Assembly: GCA_027922465.2 (NCBI GenBank)
Contig: BQMF02000630.1
Location: forward strand, 1-64,000
Reading direction: 5' to 3'
Length of the DNA stretch: 64,000 nt
Source: Turritopsis dohrnii
Lineage: Eukaryota > Cnidaria > Hydrozoa > Anthoathecata > Oceaniidae
Shown here: positions 12,302 through 23,879 of the stretch, in pieces
Numbering within the stretch: the first letter of the stretch is position 1
Layout: every line of letters starts with the position of its first letter
Notes under the pieces: generated by a model
What the model was told of the DNA's origin: nothing
Seen by the model: the letters and a program-made list of their open reading frames with translations, nothing else
Databases searched by the model: none
Position numbers and translations under genes: made by a program

Positions 12302-13633
12302 TGGTCACGTGATAGCTTTTAGGGATTTTTATAGAACCATAGTTTTTTTAATTATAGAACTACTTTTCAATTTTCTAGCAGCCTTTTTGGTATATGAATG
12401 GCTACGATATATCTGAGATTGTCCAATGTCTAAGTGTAATTTGGATGATTTCCAGAGATATTATCAATGTTCTCCCTTATGATTGGTTCCCACTGTGAGA
12501 TGAACTTTAAGTCGAATAATACGAAACTGTCCAATCAAGAAAGTTTGATTTTCATCGGTTTCGTTTATTGGTGAGTTTTGAATTTTGTTGACATCAAAGG
12601 AACTCATCATTTTTTCGAAATAAACACATCCACATCCAGCATTCAATTAATTCAATATAACTCTCAAAGGATGATATCGAAAAGTAATGCAACGCGACAT
12701 TCCTCCTAGTTTCTAGAAAAAGGGCGTGTTTCAGTCCATCTATAATATCTCCATCTTTGTTTCACATCATTGATTATTCATATCATCGTTAACTGGGACA
12801 ACAATTAATTGAATAGAAACAAAATCACCTTGGCAGTATTTCGCTGATAAAAACCACACAAAAGGAAGTCATCTACATACAAAATGCAAAGGATCCTCTC
12901 CAACCCAAATAGCATCTCAATCAATAAGAATGCGATGGTAAAGAAATATCCACAAAGAACATGTTCCCCAGCAAAGACTAGTGAAAATCTCATTGATCTG
13001 CTGGACGAACTTGACATAATCGAAACGCACAGTTGATGTCTAATTTAACTATGATAACTGTGGGACATAAAGAACGCATTTTAATTAACTGCCTGGTCAA
13101 AACCCGATTACCTAACCGAATATAACTGGTAAACTGTTATTAACCGAAGAATCCGGTAGTTCGTATCGAGAATGATACGGAAAAATGCTATCTTTTTTAG
13201 GGACAACCCCAACGATGAACAGCAGTGAAATGCATCGGAGGAGACGTGGGGCTTAGTGAAAGGTCTCGACATGTGATTATAGTGAAAGTCCTTAGTGATG
13301 ATGGCTTCTGAAACTAGGTCGGAGCATAAAGTGAATTCTTTGGACGAATATTTGTAAGGAAACCAACCGGTATCGAAAGCAGAACGGAAAGCATCGAGTA
13401 TAAGTTATATAAATCTACACTTAGAGTGCTCCGATGGCATTTGCTCCCTCCAAACACTTTGGGTGTCTTGTCCACGCGGTAAAAGTATATGGTCGTAGTT
13501 GAAGGTTCTCATAATTCAGTTGGGATATAGTTTTAAGCACTGTGCGAACGTTTGTTATGTTGTGAGACTCTCTTTGTTATTCCATGGAGGGATTTGTAAT
13601 GATTTTGTATGGTTAAGTATGGTTGCTTTTTAG
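12302..13633. other. interval downstream of MGAT1, no supportable gene
   Basis: Contains a candidate poly(A) signal AATAAA at 12619-12624. On the minus strand a 70-residue open frame (13017-12805) includes LYVDDFLL, reminiscent of the YxDD box of a reverse transcriptase, but neighbouring RT blocks were not found in any frame. I leave it unassigned, possibly an eroded retroelement. Confidence 0.4.
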
Positions 13634-13635
13634 TA

Positions 13636-13755
13636 CCTTATCGGACAAAACTTAGTCGGACAAAAGTTTAGTCGGACAAAATTTTAGTCACCTCCAAATA
13701 TTTTAGTCACTTTTGTCCGACTAATAATATTGTCCGACTAAAATTTTGAGTCCTG
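13636..13755. repeat. palindromic array of TTAGTCGGACAAAA units
   Basis: Begins CCTTATCGGACAAAA right after a TA dinucleotide. Three direct copies of a CGGACAAAA.TTAGT unit are followed, about 35 bp later, by two inverted copies (TTTTGTCCGACTAA and ATTGTCCGACTAAAAT), so the region can fold into a long hairpin. The first nine bases (CCTTATCGG) equal the end of the 19078-19645 element, suggesting a pogo-type terminus. Confidence 0.6.
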
Positions 13756-14399
13756 CCTCATGAGTCCTGTCAGGTCAATGATGAACACACAATCTCTTGA
13801 AATTCGACGGAACCATACAAAAATCAAAATTAACTATCTTAAGCTTGCCTTAGTTCTTAGGCAGCACCCACGCCAGCAACCGGTTTGAACGAATATTCGT
13901 CCTTAAAAACGTGTGTAATTACGTGTTTCCATTTAAAGATAGCAATAATTATACTTTGCTTAAAAACAGACAGAAAAAGCTATAAAAAATTACTTATCGA
14001 CCGACCTATATAACACAGTTTCCTTACGACCTACGGCTTACGACTTTACATCTAACGATAATTTTGGGAGTGAAATTAGTTCTTTCATCATATTATAAGA
14101 AAAGTCTATGATATCGCTTTAAAGTAATTTCTTTTGTGAAGAGGATTTCACTGAAATAGTTATAGAACATATGTACTCTATTATCCCTCTCCAAGGGAAG
14201 GTGTCCAAACATCTTTTTAGACATGATGCCCTGTAATTTTAAATTCTTGGAATTCAAACTTATATGAGCGAAAATCTTGTCCGCGTGCCATTTCCAATAG
14301 AACACATAAACTTGTTTTCGAATGCTGCGTGTTCAAATGCTACGAAGGAATTCGATCGCGCTGCAATTAATGTTTGTTGAGTTGTTGACATAGCAGAAA

Positions 14400-17130
14400 C
14401 TAGGAAAAGTTACACGATACGATTTAAGTCAAGTACTGAAAAAACTAGAAGAAAAAGGTGGGAACATATCACAAACAAGCAGAGACTTTTCAACGTGGAT
14501 AGAAAGATTATTCGACGTTGGTTGTCAAAGAAGGATTTGATAGGTGATTCTATCAGGAACAAAGCGCTAAACATTTCTACTTGTCGCAACATACGAAGTG
14601 GAAAAGCGAAGTATCCAGAATTAGAGGATGCTATCATGGAGTTTATACGAGACGAAAGAAAATCGGGAAAGTCAGTTAATGGAAAAGTGATAAAAAGAAA
14701 AGCTTTAGCATTATTCCCCAAACTGTTTCCGATGCCAGGTACTTCGTTTAAAGCACCAAGGGGGTGGCTCCGAAGAATGCTTTTACGAAATAACCTTTCG
14801 TTCAGAAGAGTTACCAGCGTTGGTCAAAAAGTCCCGTCAGATGCCCCTGAATGATGTGATCGATTCTTGTCTACAATGCGAAGCACACATGGCTATGATT
14901 ACATCTGGAACATGGATGAGACCCCATGTTATTTTGACATGCCGGAATCATCTACTATAGATACCAAGGGAGTTCAAACTGTTAAAGTGAGAACAACTGA
15001 TCACGAAAAGCTCCGTTTTACAGCTGTCCTTTCTGCTGGAGTTAAGATTACGGCAAATGAGATGAAAGCCGCCAATGATCATCTTCAAAAATCTTGTGAA
15101 ACCTCCCTCTGGACATTTCCCTCCTGGTGTAGTGGTACTAGGTACCAAAGGAGACACGATGACAGGTGAGTTGATGGCGAACTCTTGCACGAAAGAGCTA
15201 TGGTGCAAACGACCTGGTACTTTTTTTCAGCAACCGAAGTCCTTGCTCATTATGGATTCTACAAGAGCGCATAGACGGCACTAACACGAAGACCGAAATC
15301 ATAGAGGGTGGTATGACGCCACTCCTACAATTTATAGACACGCATATTAACAAGCCCTTTAAAGATCACAGTATGGTTCGATTGGTCCTTGTAAATCTCG
15401 CTATTCGAAAATTGTATATGGTGTTCCTCAAGGTTCAGTTCTTGGACCGTTGCTTTTTTTGATTTATATAAATGACATGCATAGGGCAGTTAGGTTCTCT
15501 TCTATTTTCCATTTTGCTGATGATACGAATATTTTTAATTTCAGTCGTGATGCCAAGCAATTGGCAAAACACATCAACATTGATTTGAAACTACTATCTC
15601 ATTGGCTGAATGCCAATATGATTTCTCTTAACGCTTCGAAGACTGAATACATAGTATTTAAACATCAAAATCGTAAAGTTGACTTTAATATTCGTATTAA
15701 GCTAAATGGGAAAAGACTATCACGCAGTTCCTCAATCAAGTATCTTGGAATTTACATAGATGAGAATCTCAACTGGTCTAGGCATGTCAATGAACTTTCG
15801 ATCAAACTTCGAAGAGCAAATGGCGCTCTGTCTAAGATTCGCCACTTTATGACCCAGTCCCTTTTGATTTCAGTATACCATGTCATTTTCAATCCTCATA
15901 TTAGCTATGCTTGCCAGATTTGGGGTCAGCGTCAAACTTACATTACTAGGCGTATATTTTTACTTCAAAAGCGTTCTGTCAGAATCATTTCCAAACTGGA
16001 TTGGCAAGCCCACTCTAATCCTATATTTGTTAATCTTGGCCTTGTTAAGTTCTTCGATTTTGTAAAGCTTCGGAACATTTTTTTTTTGTACATCGATATT
16101 TACATAACAAACTTCCTCCATGTATTTATAATACTTTTCGTTTTAACCGTGTGGATTTGAATGTCAATCTTCGTGGAAGGACATCAGGAACACTGGTAAA
16201 ATACCCATTCAAAACGGTATCATTCGGTGAATATTCAATTGAAAACCAATCAATAAATAACTGGAATTCTATTATGCAAAATCTTCAAATCGATGATTTA
16301 TCAACTCATTCTTATGCACAAACTAAATCATTAGTTACAGAGTATATGTTAACTCCTTTATTTCTTAGGTTTATAGTTTAGATACATTTCTGACATACCA
16401 ATATTATTTTTATTTTACGAGAATTTCTGATGGCCACCTCCTCGAATAGATTCATCTAATTGGGGTGGTCTCCTATTTGTAAATATAATAAGTATAAATT
16501 GTGAGTATTGAAAAAAAAAAAAGAATAAATTACTTACTTGCGTAACAAATGGAATGAATGGATGACGGATGGTGAAATTCAATACACAGCCCTCTGGTAA
16601 ACGAAAGAGAGCATCATACGAGATGGTTGTTCAGTGAATCTATGATGTCTGATGGCAAGTAGCTACCGATGACGCCATTTTAAAAGGCTTCAAAGAATGC
16701 GGATATATTGGATACAATGGCGACGTTAACAGCTTGCACTCCCGTCTTCGTGATACGATAGTCAAAAGAGAGATTCCTCCTGAGGTCATAGTTGATGTAA
16801 ACGAATTTCTTATTCAATTGGAAGAGGACGCCATGAAACAGGTGTCAATGAAGACGAATCAGTTGAAAGCGAGGATGATGATAATGAAGAGGATAGTGAA
16901 AGCGAGGGGAACGAAGAAGAGGACGATTATGATATTGAAGTCGTGTAAAATATTTGAAAATGAAAAAGTACCATCATACTTCTCTCGTATTTATTTGATG
17001 ATCTATTTCCCATATTTTGGCTCATTATCCTTTCTTATCCAAATTAGAGAATATTTGGTACTTATTAACATACCAACAACATATCAACATTAAAAATCCG
17101 CTTTTAAGCCCACGGGCTTAAAAACGGGGT
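14400..17130 (+). pseudogene. degenerate pogo/Tigger-type transposase, split by a LINE
   Basis: A CENP-B/pogo-like transposase broken by frameshifts and an insertion. The N-terminal DNA-binding part starts with KSYTIRFK near 14410, shifts frame through LKKLEEKGGNISQTSRDF and returns at NVDRKIIRRWL (14495 onward). The catalytic part shows WNMDETPCYFDMP (first Asp, about 14910) and LLIMDSTRAH (second Asp, about 15250). The gene then reads NTKTEIIEGGMTPLLQFID up to about 15369, is interrupted by the LINE, and resumes at LRNKWNEWM from 16539. It ends with a strongly acidic tail rich in Glu, Asp and Ser, stop at 16946-16948. A hairpin TTTTAAGCCCACGGGCTTAAAA follows at about 17103-17124. The left terminus may be the palindromic block at 13636. 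It cannot make an active enzyme as it stands. Confidence 0.8.
15370..16538 (+). mobile_element. 5'-truncated CR1/L2-like LINE nested in the pogo element
   Basis: The reverse-transcriptase C-terminal half is readable: VPQGSVLGPLLFLIYINDMH (RT block with PQGS), FADDTNIF (catalytic Asp pair), WLNANMISLNASKTEYIVF and IKYLGIYIDENLNW (thumb). A frameshift near 16070-16150 is followed by a C-terminal stretch with NQSINNWNSI ending at 16381. The 3' end is an A-rich run plus GAATAAATTACTTAC. Removing the segment rejoins the transposase frame at D-H | L-R-N-K, which fixes both borders to within a few bases. The endonuclease and first RT blocks are missing, as expected of a truncated LINE copy. Confidence 0.85.
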
Positions 17131-18790
17131 AATAGGGTAGTAAGTGCCAACTTTGTAAGTGTACACTATGATACACTTGATAAATGGACCCCCTTGTAAC
17201 CTTCATTAAGCGGAGCAGATTCTTCTGGTCTCTTGGATTTATCAAATCCCTCTATTCTAGATGCAACCTCGATTAATGGACTTTCAACCAGTGCAACTTT
17301 TTGGCCCAAGAGAGATATATTATTTAGTCACATTAAGTGGAACTTTCCTCAAAAAAGTCTTAAAAGAACGTTCGATTTCTCATGCCAAAACATTCGATTT
17401 CTTCAAATGAAAACATGGAAACTACATCAGCGGTACACGTATCCAAACCATGATTGGCTAGTCTGTAATAAGTCTGGTAAATAAATAAATACAAGGCTTT
17501 GGAAGAAAGTGATTGAGGGCAAGAAAAACTGGAGGCTTTTTTCATTTCATATAACATTACTATGATTATTTGATTTGTTTGATATACATATCCATTTCAA
17601 AAAGTTCTCTATCTCAAATTTTCGAAAGATCCGCTAAATATGGCAATCGAGCTTAGTTCACTTGACCGACGATTTCAAAACAAATCCTCGAGCTCGTGTC
17701 TGAAAGTGTAGCACGTGATAGCTGAAACCCAGGCCTATCAAACGATATTTACACCGAGTACGATTTCGTACTGGAAGGCCGCTATTTTCACGATCAAAGA
17801 CTTCATAGCAACCTATACATGAGCCGGTGAAAAAAATAAAGCGGGATTTATACACTCTACTAGAAGAATATCATAATTACAGCAGTACATTATGATGATT
17901 TCCTTCGAAATCGCTTTTCAAAGTGATGGACTTGCAAGCGTTTTCATAAAATAATTTTTGTTTTGATGATCAATTTTGATTGAAGTTCGAATGCTCGCTT
18001 ATTCATTCAGAAAATGTTCGAATTTCAGGCGGCACATTTGCAGAGCATTTGAATGATTAGGGCAAAGGCAATGTAAATATTATGTCCGAACAATCTCCAC
18101 ACGAGCCTTTCGCTCAGAAGCTTGAAAGTGAGAGGTAAAGCCGTGTTTTAACTTAAATGAATTCGTCAATCTTCCGCGAAAATCGTATTGTGATCGTGTA
18201 GAATTTGTTTGTCCCGTGCTGTTATATTTGGTGGAATATATTTTTAGAGTGATAGATAAGGATCGGGGTAGTTTCTTTTTCTTCCTGCTCTATTTCTTAT
18301 CCCTTTTTTATCTTCAGTGTGTTGGACATAGTTAAACGAAAGTGCATTACAAAGAGGCCATAGGGCAGAAGTAAACTTGGTCCAATGAAGAAAAGTTTGC
18401 TTTTGTTTCTAGTGTGGGGGATCCAAAGAAGATTACACTTAAGGTAATTATCTTTTTTCTCAACCAAGTTCTTGACAGTCACCTCCCCCAGTTAATTTTG
18501 ACTGCTGTATGATTCAGTACATTTATGAGTAGCTATTTATACGTCCGAATTTTCAGAATAAGAGAAACCTAAAATTTGTTATCTATCCATCTATATAATG
18601 TTTATTATAAATTTAGAATATATGCGTTATATGGAAAAGTTAATTTATTCGGACTTGAAGTTTTCAAATATCTTTATGGATTCCATGAAAATATTAAGCA
18701 AAATAGGAATGAAATCGAATCAGAAATAATTGAATATTGAAAACATTGCATTGACATCATGCAACACCGTAAAGCTTAGTTCCAACTGCA
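17131..18790. other. no gene; possible worn pogo-type ends
   Basis: The stretch at about 17190-17350 has AACCTCGATTAATGGACTTTC-like sequence, reminiscent of Tigger/pogo termini, but no paired partner was found. The rest is AT-rich sequence with no coding evidence. Confidence 0.35.
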
Positions 18791-18908
18791 AGTTTTTTGC
18801 AGGGCGTTTTATGAAGAAAAGTTTTTTTGCAGGGCGTTTTATGAAGAAAAGATTTTTGCAGGGCGTTTTATGAAGAAAAGATTTTTGCAGGGCGTTTTAT
18901 GAAGAAAA
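18791..18908. repeat. 29-30 bp tandem repeat, four copies
   Basis: Four consecutive copies of a unit containing TTTTTGCAGGGCGTTTTATG followed by AAGAAAA, differing only by the length of the T run and one G/A change. Recent expansion is likely; no coding role is visible. Confidence 0.9.
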
Positions 18909-19077
18909 GATTTTTTTAATCTTTCTATTTAAGGCAAATAAAGAGAGAAGTGATCAAAACAATCCGAGCTCAATCGAAAAGTCACACCTCGGAGTAAAAT
19001 GCTTTACGGAATTCGAGCTGCGGCTATGAAACGAGGCAATAGAAGTGATGGTGTAATTTATTAAATCATATTACATA

Positions 19078-19645
19078 CCTTATCGGCCCTTTTTACGCCG
19101 GCCCTAAATGGCGTTATTTTTTCGAGGGTGGCGTTATAAGGGCCGGCGTAAAAAGGGCCGTTTTTTTAAACATTTTAGGAAAAAGTGTCGTTATTTTTAA
19201 ATCTTTATTTTTACCCAATAAACGATATTGATGCACTTTACCCACGCAAACAATGCCGTTGGAATAAAAATGGAAGACTTGGTGAAAAAGCAACTAAATA
19301 AGATGAAAAAAACTTTCACCGTAGAAGAGTTAGTCGAAGGAACATTTTTTAGAAGCCATGCCGGAAAAACGAAGTCAAGAGCAAGAACAGTCGGATTTTT
19401 TCATTGAAGCCGAATCCGATGGCGAAGTTGCCGACGATGGTGCTGAAAATGTTATTGTAATCGATTAGATACGTAAAAATTAGAGAAAAATTGCTAATTT
19501 GAATTCTTTTCTTCCTGTACAACAACAACTGGCGTAAAAAGCAGCCCTAAATGGCGTTAGGCCAAATTTGGGGGGTGGCGTAATAAGGGCCGGCGTAAAA
19601 GGGGCCGGCGTTGGAAAAGGGCCGGCGTAATAAGGGCCGATAAGG
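19078..19645. mobile_element. 568 bp pogo-derived non-autonomous element with TA duplication
   Basis: Ends CCTTATCGGCCC.TTTTACGCC and GGCGTAATAAGGGCCGATAAGG are inverted copies flanked by TA on both sides. Each end is itself palindromic, built of GGGCCGGCGTAA units. Inside, the open stretch at about 19357-19467 reads MPEKRSQEQEQSDFFIEAES, then an acidic segment and a stop. This resembles the acidic C-terminus of a pogo/jerky-type transposase, with a remnant before it (DLVKKQLNKMKKTFTVEEL). The body of the transposase is gone, so the element depended on a full-length relative. Confidence 0.85.
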
Positions 19646-19795
19646 TATTATGATATTCAGCGTTCAGTAAAACGTTGGTTCACATTCCGCACGTTTTATT
19701 CCGCATTTTTAGGGATGGTTGTGATATTGGTAATTGCTAGTGCTCGTTGGAAAAAAATAAATGCATCAGCAAATTTGTAAAAGATGTATTATTCG

Positions 19796-19958
19796 CAGAG
19801 GCGTAGCTAGAGCTCAATCAAATTTTGCGGAGGTGACTTAAGTCATTTACAGTGTAACAGAAAAACGTACAGAACCACATCGCCACTTAAGACTGAAAAG
19901 AAATATCATAACAATGGACTCCTATACTTTTTTATGACTGACCCTGAATACGCCTATG
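19796..19958. mobile_element. 163 bp MITE, copy 1
   Basis: Starts CAGAGGCGTAGCTAGAG and ends GACCCTGAATACGCCTATG; the ends are imperfect inverted repeats of CAKAGGCGTA. The core CGCCACTTAAGACTGAAAAG also occurs, inverted, in the copy at 38659-38822. The two copies define a small repeat family in this genome. Confidence 0.75.
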
Positions 19959-20843
19959 ATTCCAATAGAGACAACTTTCAAAGGTAGAAATGGATGATTT
20001 TAGGGCAACTTTCTGCTTTTACAGCTAATACCACTAACGAAAGTATATAAAAAGCACGTATTACTGTCTTGGAAAAGAAATCTACAGAAAAGTATTCTAT
20101 AAATACAATTTCCGAAAAGAGATTCATAGTGTAGGATACAGGGGAACACTAAGCGTCTACCACATAGTGTTGCCAATGTTACACACAGTGTTATGAATCA
20201 GGGATATGTTAAAGCGTAGCTACGCTGAGTAAATATTTTGAACTTTTGGACAACCATGCCATGCCAAACTTTTCCGTTGATAGATGTTTTGGGTAGATTA
20301 AACAGAATTTCTGGACTCTGGGACTTCCTTTTTCCAGTTGTCAAAAGCACTGTTGATATTGGTTGTGCTGAATGTACTTTACTGTTAAAAGCAACCATCT
20401 ACCACTACTGTTGATAATATGATATTACTGATGCGTTTACTGGAATGTGTCTTTTCGGCATCGACTTAAACATTGTCACTACTATAAAGAGTTGTATTTA
20501 TTTACCTAATGGTATATGGAAGACACAACTTTCTTTGCAGGTTGTCATCGTATACTCTGTTACTATGAGCTGCCTATGGACCAAACCGTCTATAGACAAT
20601 TCACAAACCAAAAGTCAGTGTAACCTAAAGATAAAGGCTTAATCAGCAATTTTTGAAAGCTTATTTGGTATAATTTCAAAAAAAAAACTTAATTGTTTGA
20701 ATAAGTAAAATTCTACTATGCCCCATTCACATGTTTGGGCTGCTTATTTTTCTCTTATTTTCTAGTTATATTATTAAGTGGCTGATCATTTGGAGCTTTT
20801 CATCCCGGCAAGCTTTTGTGTAATTCTCGCTAAAAATTTTTTT
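19959..20843. other. no gene seen
   Basis: AT-rich sequence with short open frames only; no homology or repeat structure that I can support. Confidence 0.5.
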
Positions 20844-20951
20844 TCTGATCATTGGAAAACGAAAAAAACAACCCTGTCCCGGTTAGGCGGGATCTCGTTT
20901 ATTTCTGCCGAGACCCCGCTTAAGCGAGGTGTCTTTTTCCATATGATCAGA
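20844..20951. repeat. 108 bp imperfect palindrome (hairpin)
   Basis: TCTGATCATTGGAAAA at the left pairs with TTTTCCATATGATCAGA at the right, and GGCGGGATCTCG pairs with CGAGACCCCGC in the centre. Similar TCATATGATC and CCCGGGA-type motifs recur to about 21090, suggesting a worn inverted-repeat element. Confidence 0.65.
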
Positions 20952-21107
20952 GTTATCCCGTCTTATCCCGCGAGATAATATTTTACGCGTACGCAGAAAT
21001 TACAATTTTTATATAAACAATAACATAAAAACTATCCCGGGATGATTTTCTCATATGATCGCAATGTTAAAACCGCCCGGGACAATTTTCATCCCGCCCA
21101 AAAAACA

Positions 21108-23690
21108 CTGAAATAAATAAATGAATAAATAATAAAAAAAAAAAATGGCTGTGATTCAATGTAATGTAAGGCGAGCCAGGGCTTTGTCCTTGAAGTACGC
21201 TTTTATTGTCCCCAAAAATTGGTGATAGCTTTCGGCTTTGCGGCATTGCGCTAGCAGGTCATTAAATGCATGCGATGCTATGTATTCAAAGGTGTTGTTA
21301 ATGGTAGTTTTGCATTGGATGGCTGAACCAGATGTGGAGTTTGATCGAAGGCATCGTATGTTACTTTGACGAACATTAAGCCTTAGGTGACTTGGCCAGT
21401 TCGGATCGTTGATCGCTTTGAAGGCCATTTTACATTATAGTGGATTCTGTTCCTTCTCTGATAGGCAGCCAATTCAGTTTCAGAACGTCTTCTTCAGTCA
21501 TGAAGCGTCTTGTGACAGAACTTGCAGCCATATTCTGTAAACGCTGCATCCTTTTAATTAGGTAGACTGGGGCGTTTTTGAATAGAATATTACCGTAATT
21601 CAGCTTGCTGAGTATCAGAGCTTCAGCAAGGCTTTTCCTCACGTGGTATGGTGTGAATCTTTGGATAAGTCTTAAGTTCTTTAAAGTGAGATAAGCACTT
21701 CGGATTGTCGTTCCAAGTTAGCGATGCAAGATCTTGTTATCTGCTACGTAAATGTTGAATAAAATTGGGCCTAATATGCTCCCTTGTGGTACACCATGTG
21801 TGCTGTCTAGACGCTCAGATCGTTGATCATTGATTAACACAAATTGTTTTCGGTCTGACAGATAACTCAGAAATGTATACAGTGTATTCTTGCCAATGTG
21901 GAATTTATGAAGCTTTTTTAGGAGTGTCTTATAATCAACTGTATCAAAGGCTTTTGAATAATCCGCCATTACCGATAATGTGATTTCGCTTCTGTTCATA
22001 GCTTTCAGGAATCATCTTTAAGTTTGAGCAGTGTAGTGATGGTCGAGTGGCCTTTACGGAAACCACACTGTTGTTCTGCAAATAGACGATGAGATTCGAT
22101 GTGTTGAAGAAGCTGATTTAGGATAACTCGTTCATAGACCTTCGATAAAATCGGCAAGATAGTGGACGATATAGTCGCTAAGGGTGGGGGGGGGGGGGGG
22201 GGGGGGGGGTGGGGTTGTTTACCTTTGGCACAGGACTTATTCGAGACGTCTTCCACTGGTGTTGAAACAATTGATGATTGATGCATGAGTTAATGATATG
22301 GCAGATGGAATGCTATGAACTCAACAGATGATTTCACGTACTTAGCTGGGAGGTTGTCGCTTCCGGTGGAGTAGTCGTTACGAAGGTTAGTAATTGGTTT
22401 GTACACTTCCGCGTAGGTTAGGTTCCAGTCCATCAATGAGATTTTGCAGTTCATTTTTAGGGGTAGCATTACAGTTGAGGAGTCTTGTGGCAGTGGTGTT
22501 GAAATATCTGTTTAATTGACTGGGGTTTTCTCTAATCATGGCTGTGTTCGGATGTAGTGTTTGGTTTATTGTATCCCAGATTTCTTTTGATCTTTTAGAT
22601 GAGAGCGCATTTTTCAGGAATGTTGATTTCGCAAATTTTACGGTTTTCTTGAGCTGGTTCTGGATAATTTTATCCAATCAGACTCCAACTGTGTTTCCTC
22701 AGTTCATTCCGACGTAGTTGAAGAGCTGTGATTGAGCGGGTTTTTAGCCATGGGGATGGCAAACGAGTTATCTTGACGAGTGTTGTGGGTGCATGGCGTT
22801 CTAAAGTATCACAAAACAGGGTGTTAAAATATCAAGTTGCTCTTCAGGGTCTTCAACTGCATAAACTGTTGCAAAGGGTAGCTTGGATATGTCGTCTATG
22901 CAATTGTTCAATGTATTTATGGCGAGGTTGGAAGCGTGGGTTGCTCTCTTTTATTATGATGCAGGGAGCATCATGGTCACTAATTTCATCGCATGGTAAA
23001 ACATCCTGTGTCATTACGGTGTCAGTGTTCGAGATGATATGATCAATTAGTTTTCTTCCAGATCTGGTTGGTTTGATGATATGATTTTTCATGTCATAAT
23101 TCGAGAGAAGCTCTAAATAACGTTGACTTATAAGACTGTCGTTAAGGACTTCTATATTGGTATCCCCAGTGATGAAGATGGGACCAGACCATTTTGAAGT
23201 TGCAAAAGATAATACTTGGTCAAGTTTGCCAATCCACACATTTTTATCATGGTCTTGAGAGGTGGGTTGGTACAAAACAGAAACTAGAAACGATTTTTTA
23301 CTATTGTTCTTATTAATTTCCAACCACATATGTTCGGTTGATTCATCTATTTTCCGGATGTCTTTCCGTACTTTATATTTGATGGAATCGGCTATGTACA
23401 CACCGACTCCTCCGCCACGTCTCTCTTCACGATGGACAAACTCAAAATTATACCCAGGAACACGCACCTGTTCCAAAAGGAAGGAGTTGTTCTTTAGCCA
23501 CGTTTCAGATAGCGTAATGATATCAAATTTGTATTTGTATTTGTATTGTAGCATCCCCCACTTGATGCTATTATATATATAAGAGTTTTTATAAAATATA
23601 ATAATAAAAAGTGATCGTAGACGCAAAAAAGAGCGTCCGTTGCGGGAAGCCTCTACAACTGATGCCATAATACAAATTGCCAGCATGAGC
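21108..23690 (-). pseudogene. degenerate CR1/L2-like LINE ORF2 (endonuclease plus reverse transcriptase)
   Basis: Read on the minus strand. An apurinic-type endonuclease comes first (23686-22853): FDIITLSETWLKNNS, GGGVGVYIADSIKYKVRKD, FITGDTNIEVLND and, near its end, SDHDAPCII. A linker (22677-22387) follows, then RT blocks ILPILSKVYERVILNQLLQH and FAEQQCGFRKGHSTITTLL (22286-22005), VMADYSKAFDTVDYKTLLKK and THGVPQGSILGPILFNIYVAD (21999-21718). The C-terminal part (21642-21156) includes LSKLNYGNILF and ends ALARLTLH. The pieces lie in different frames with stops, and a G run at 22191-22215 interrupts it. The 3' tail is an ATTT-type microsatellite at about 21135-21108, typical of CR1/L2 elements. 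It is not functional. The upstream 23700-23880 stretch may be its 5' leader. Confidence 0.88.
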
Positions 23691-23879
23691 GCTAATTACC
23701 CTATTATACTATTTGTCTTTTAGATCACATTTGAAATTGTGATCTCGTGGTGTCCATCTCGACCTGCGCCCTCGTCAGGCGTTTCAGTTTTGGAAGTGAA
23801 ACAGGGATCCACGATACAGTGATAAAATTTACCCAATGTAAATTTTGTTAATAATACAATACAATAACAGTCACACTAG

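Noticed and set aside
12805..13017. Reverse transcriptase suggested by LYVDDFLL on the minus strand
   Set aside because: No other RT blocks in any nearby frame; the motif alone is too short to support a call.
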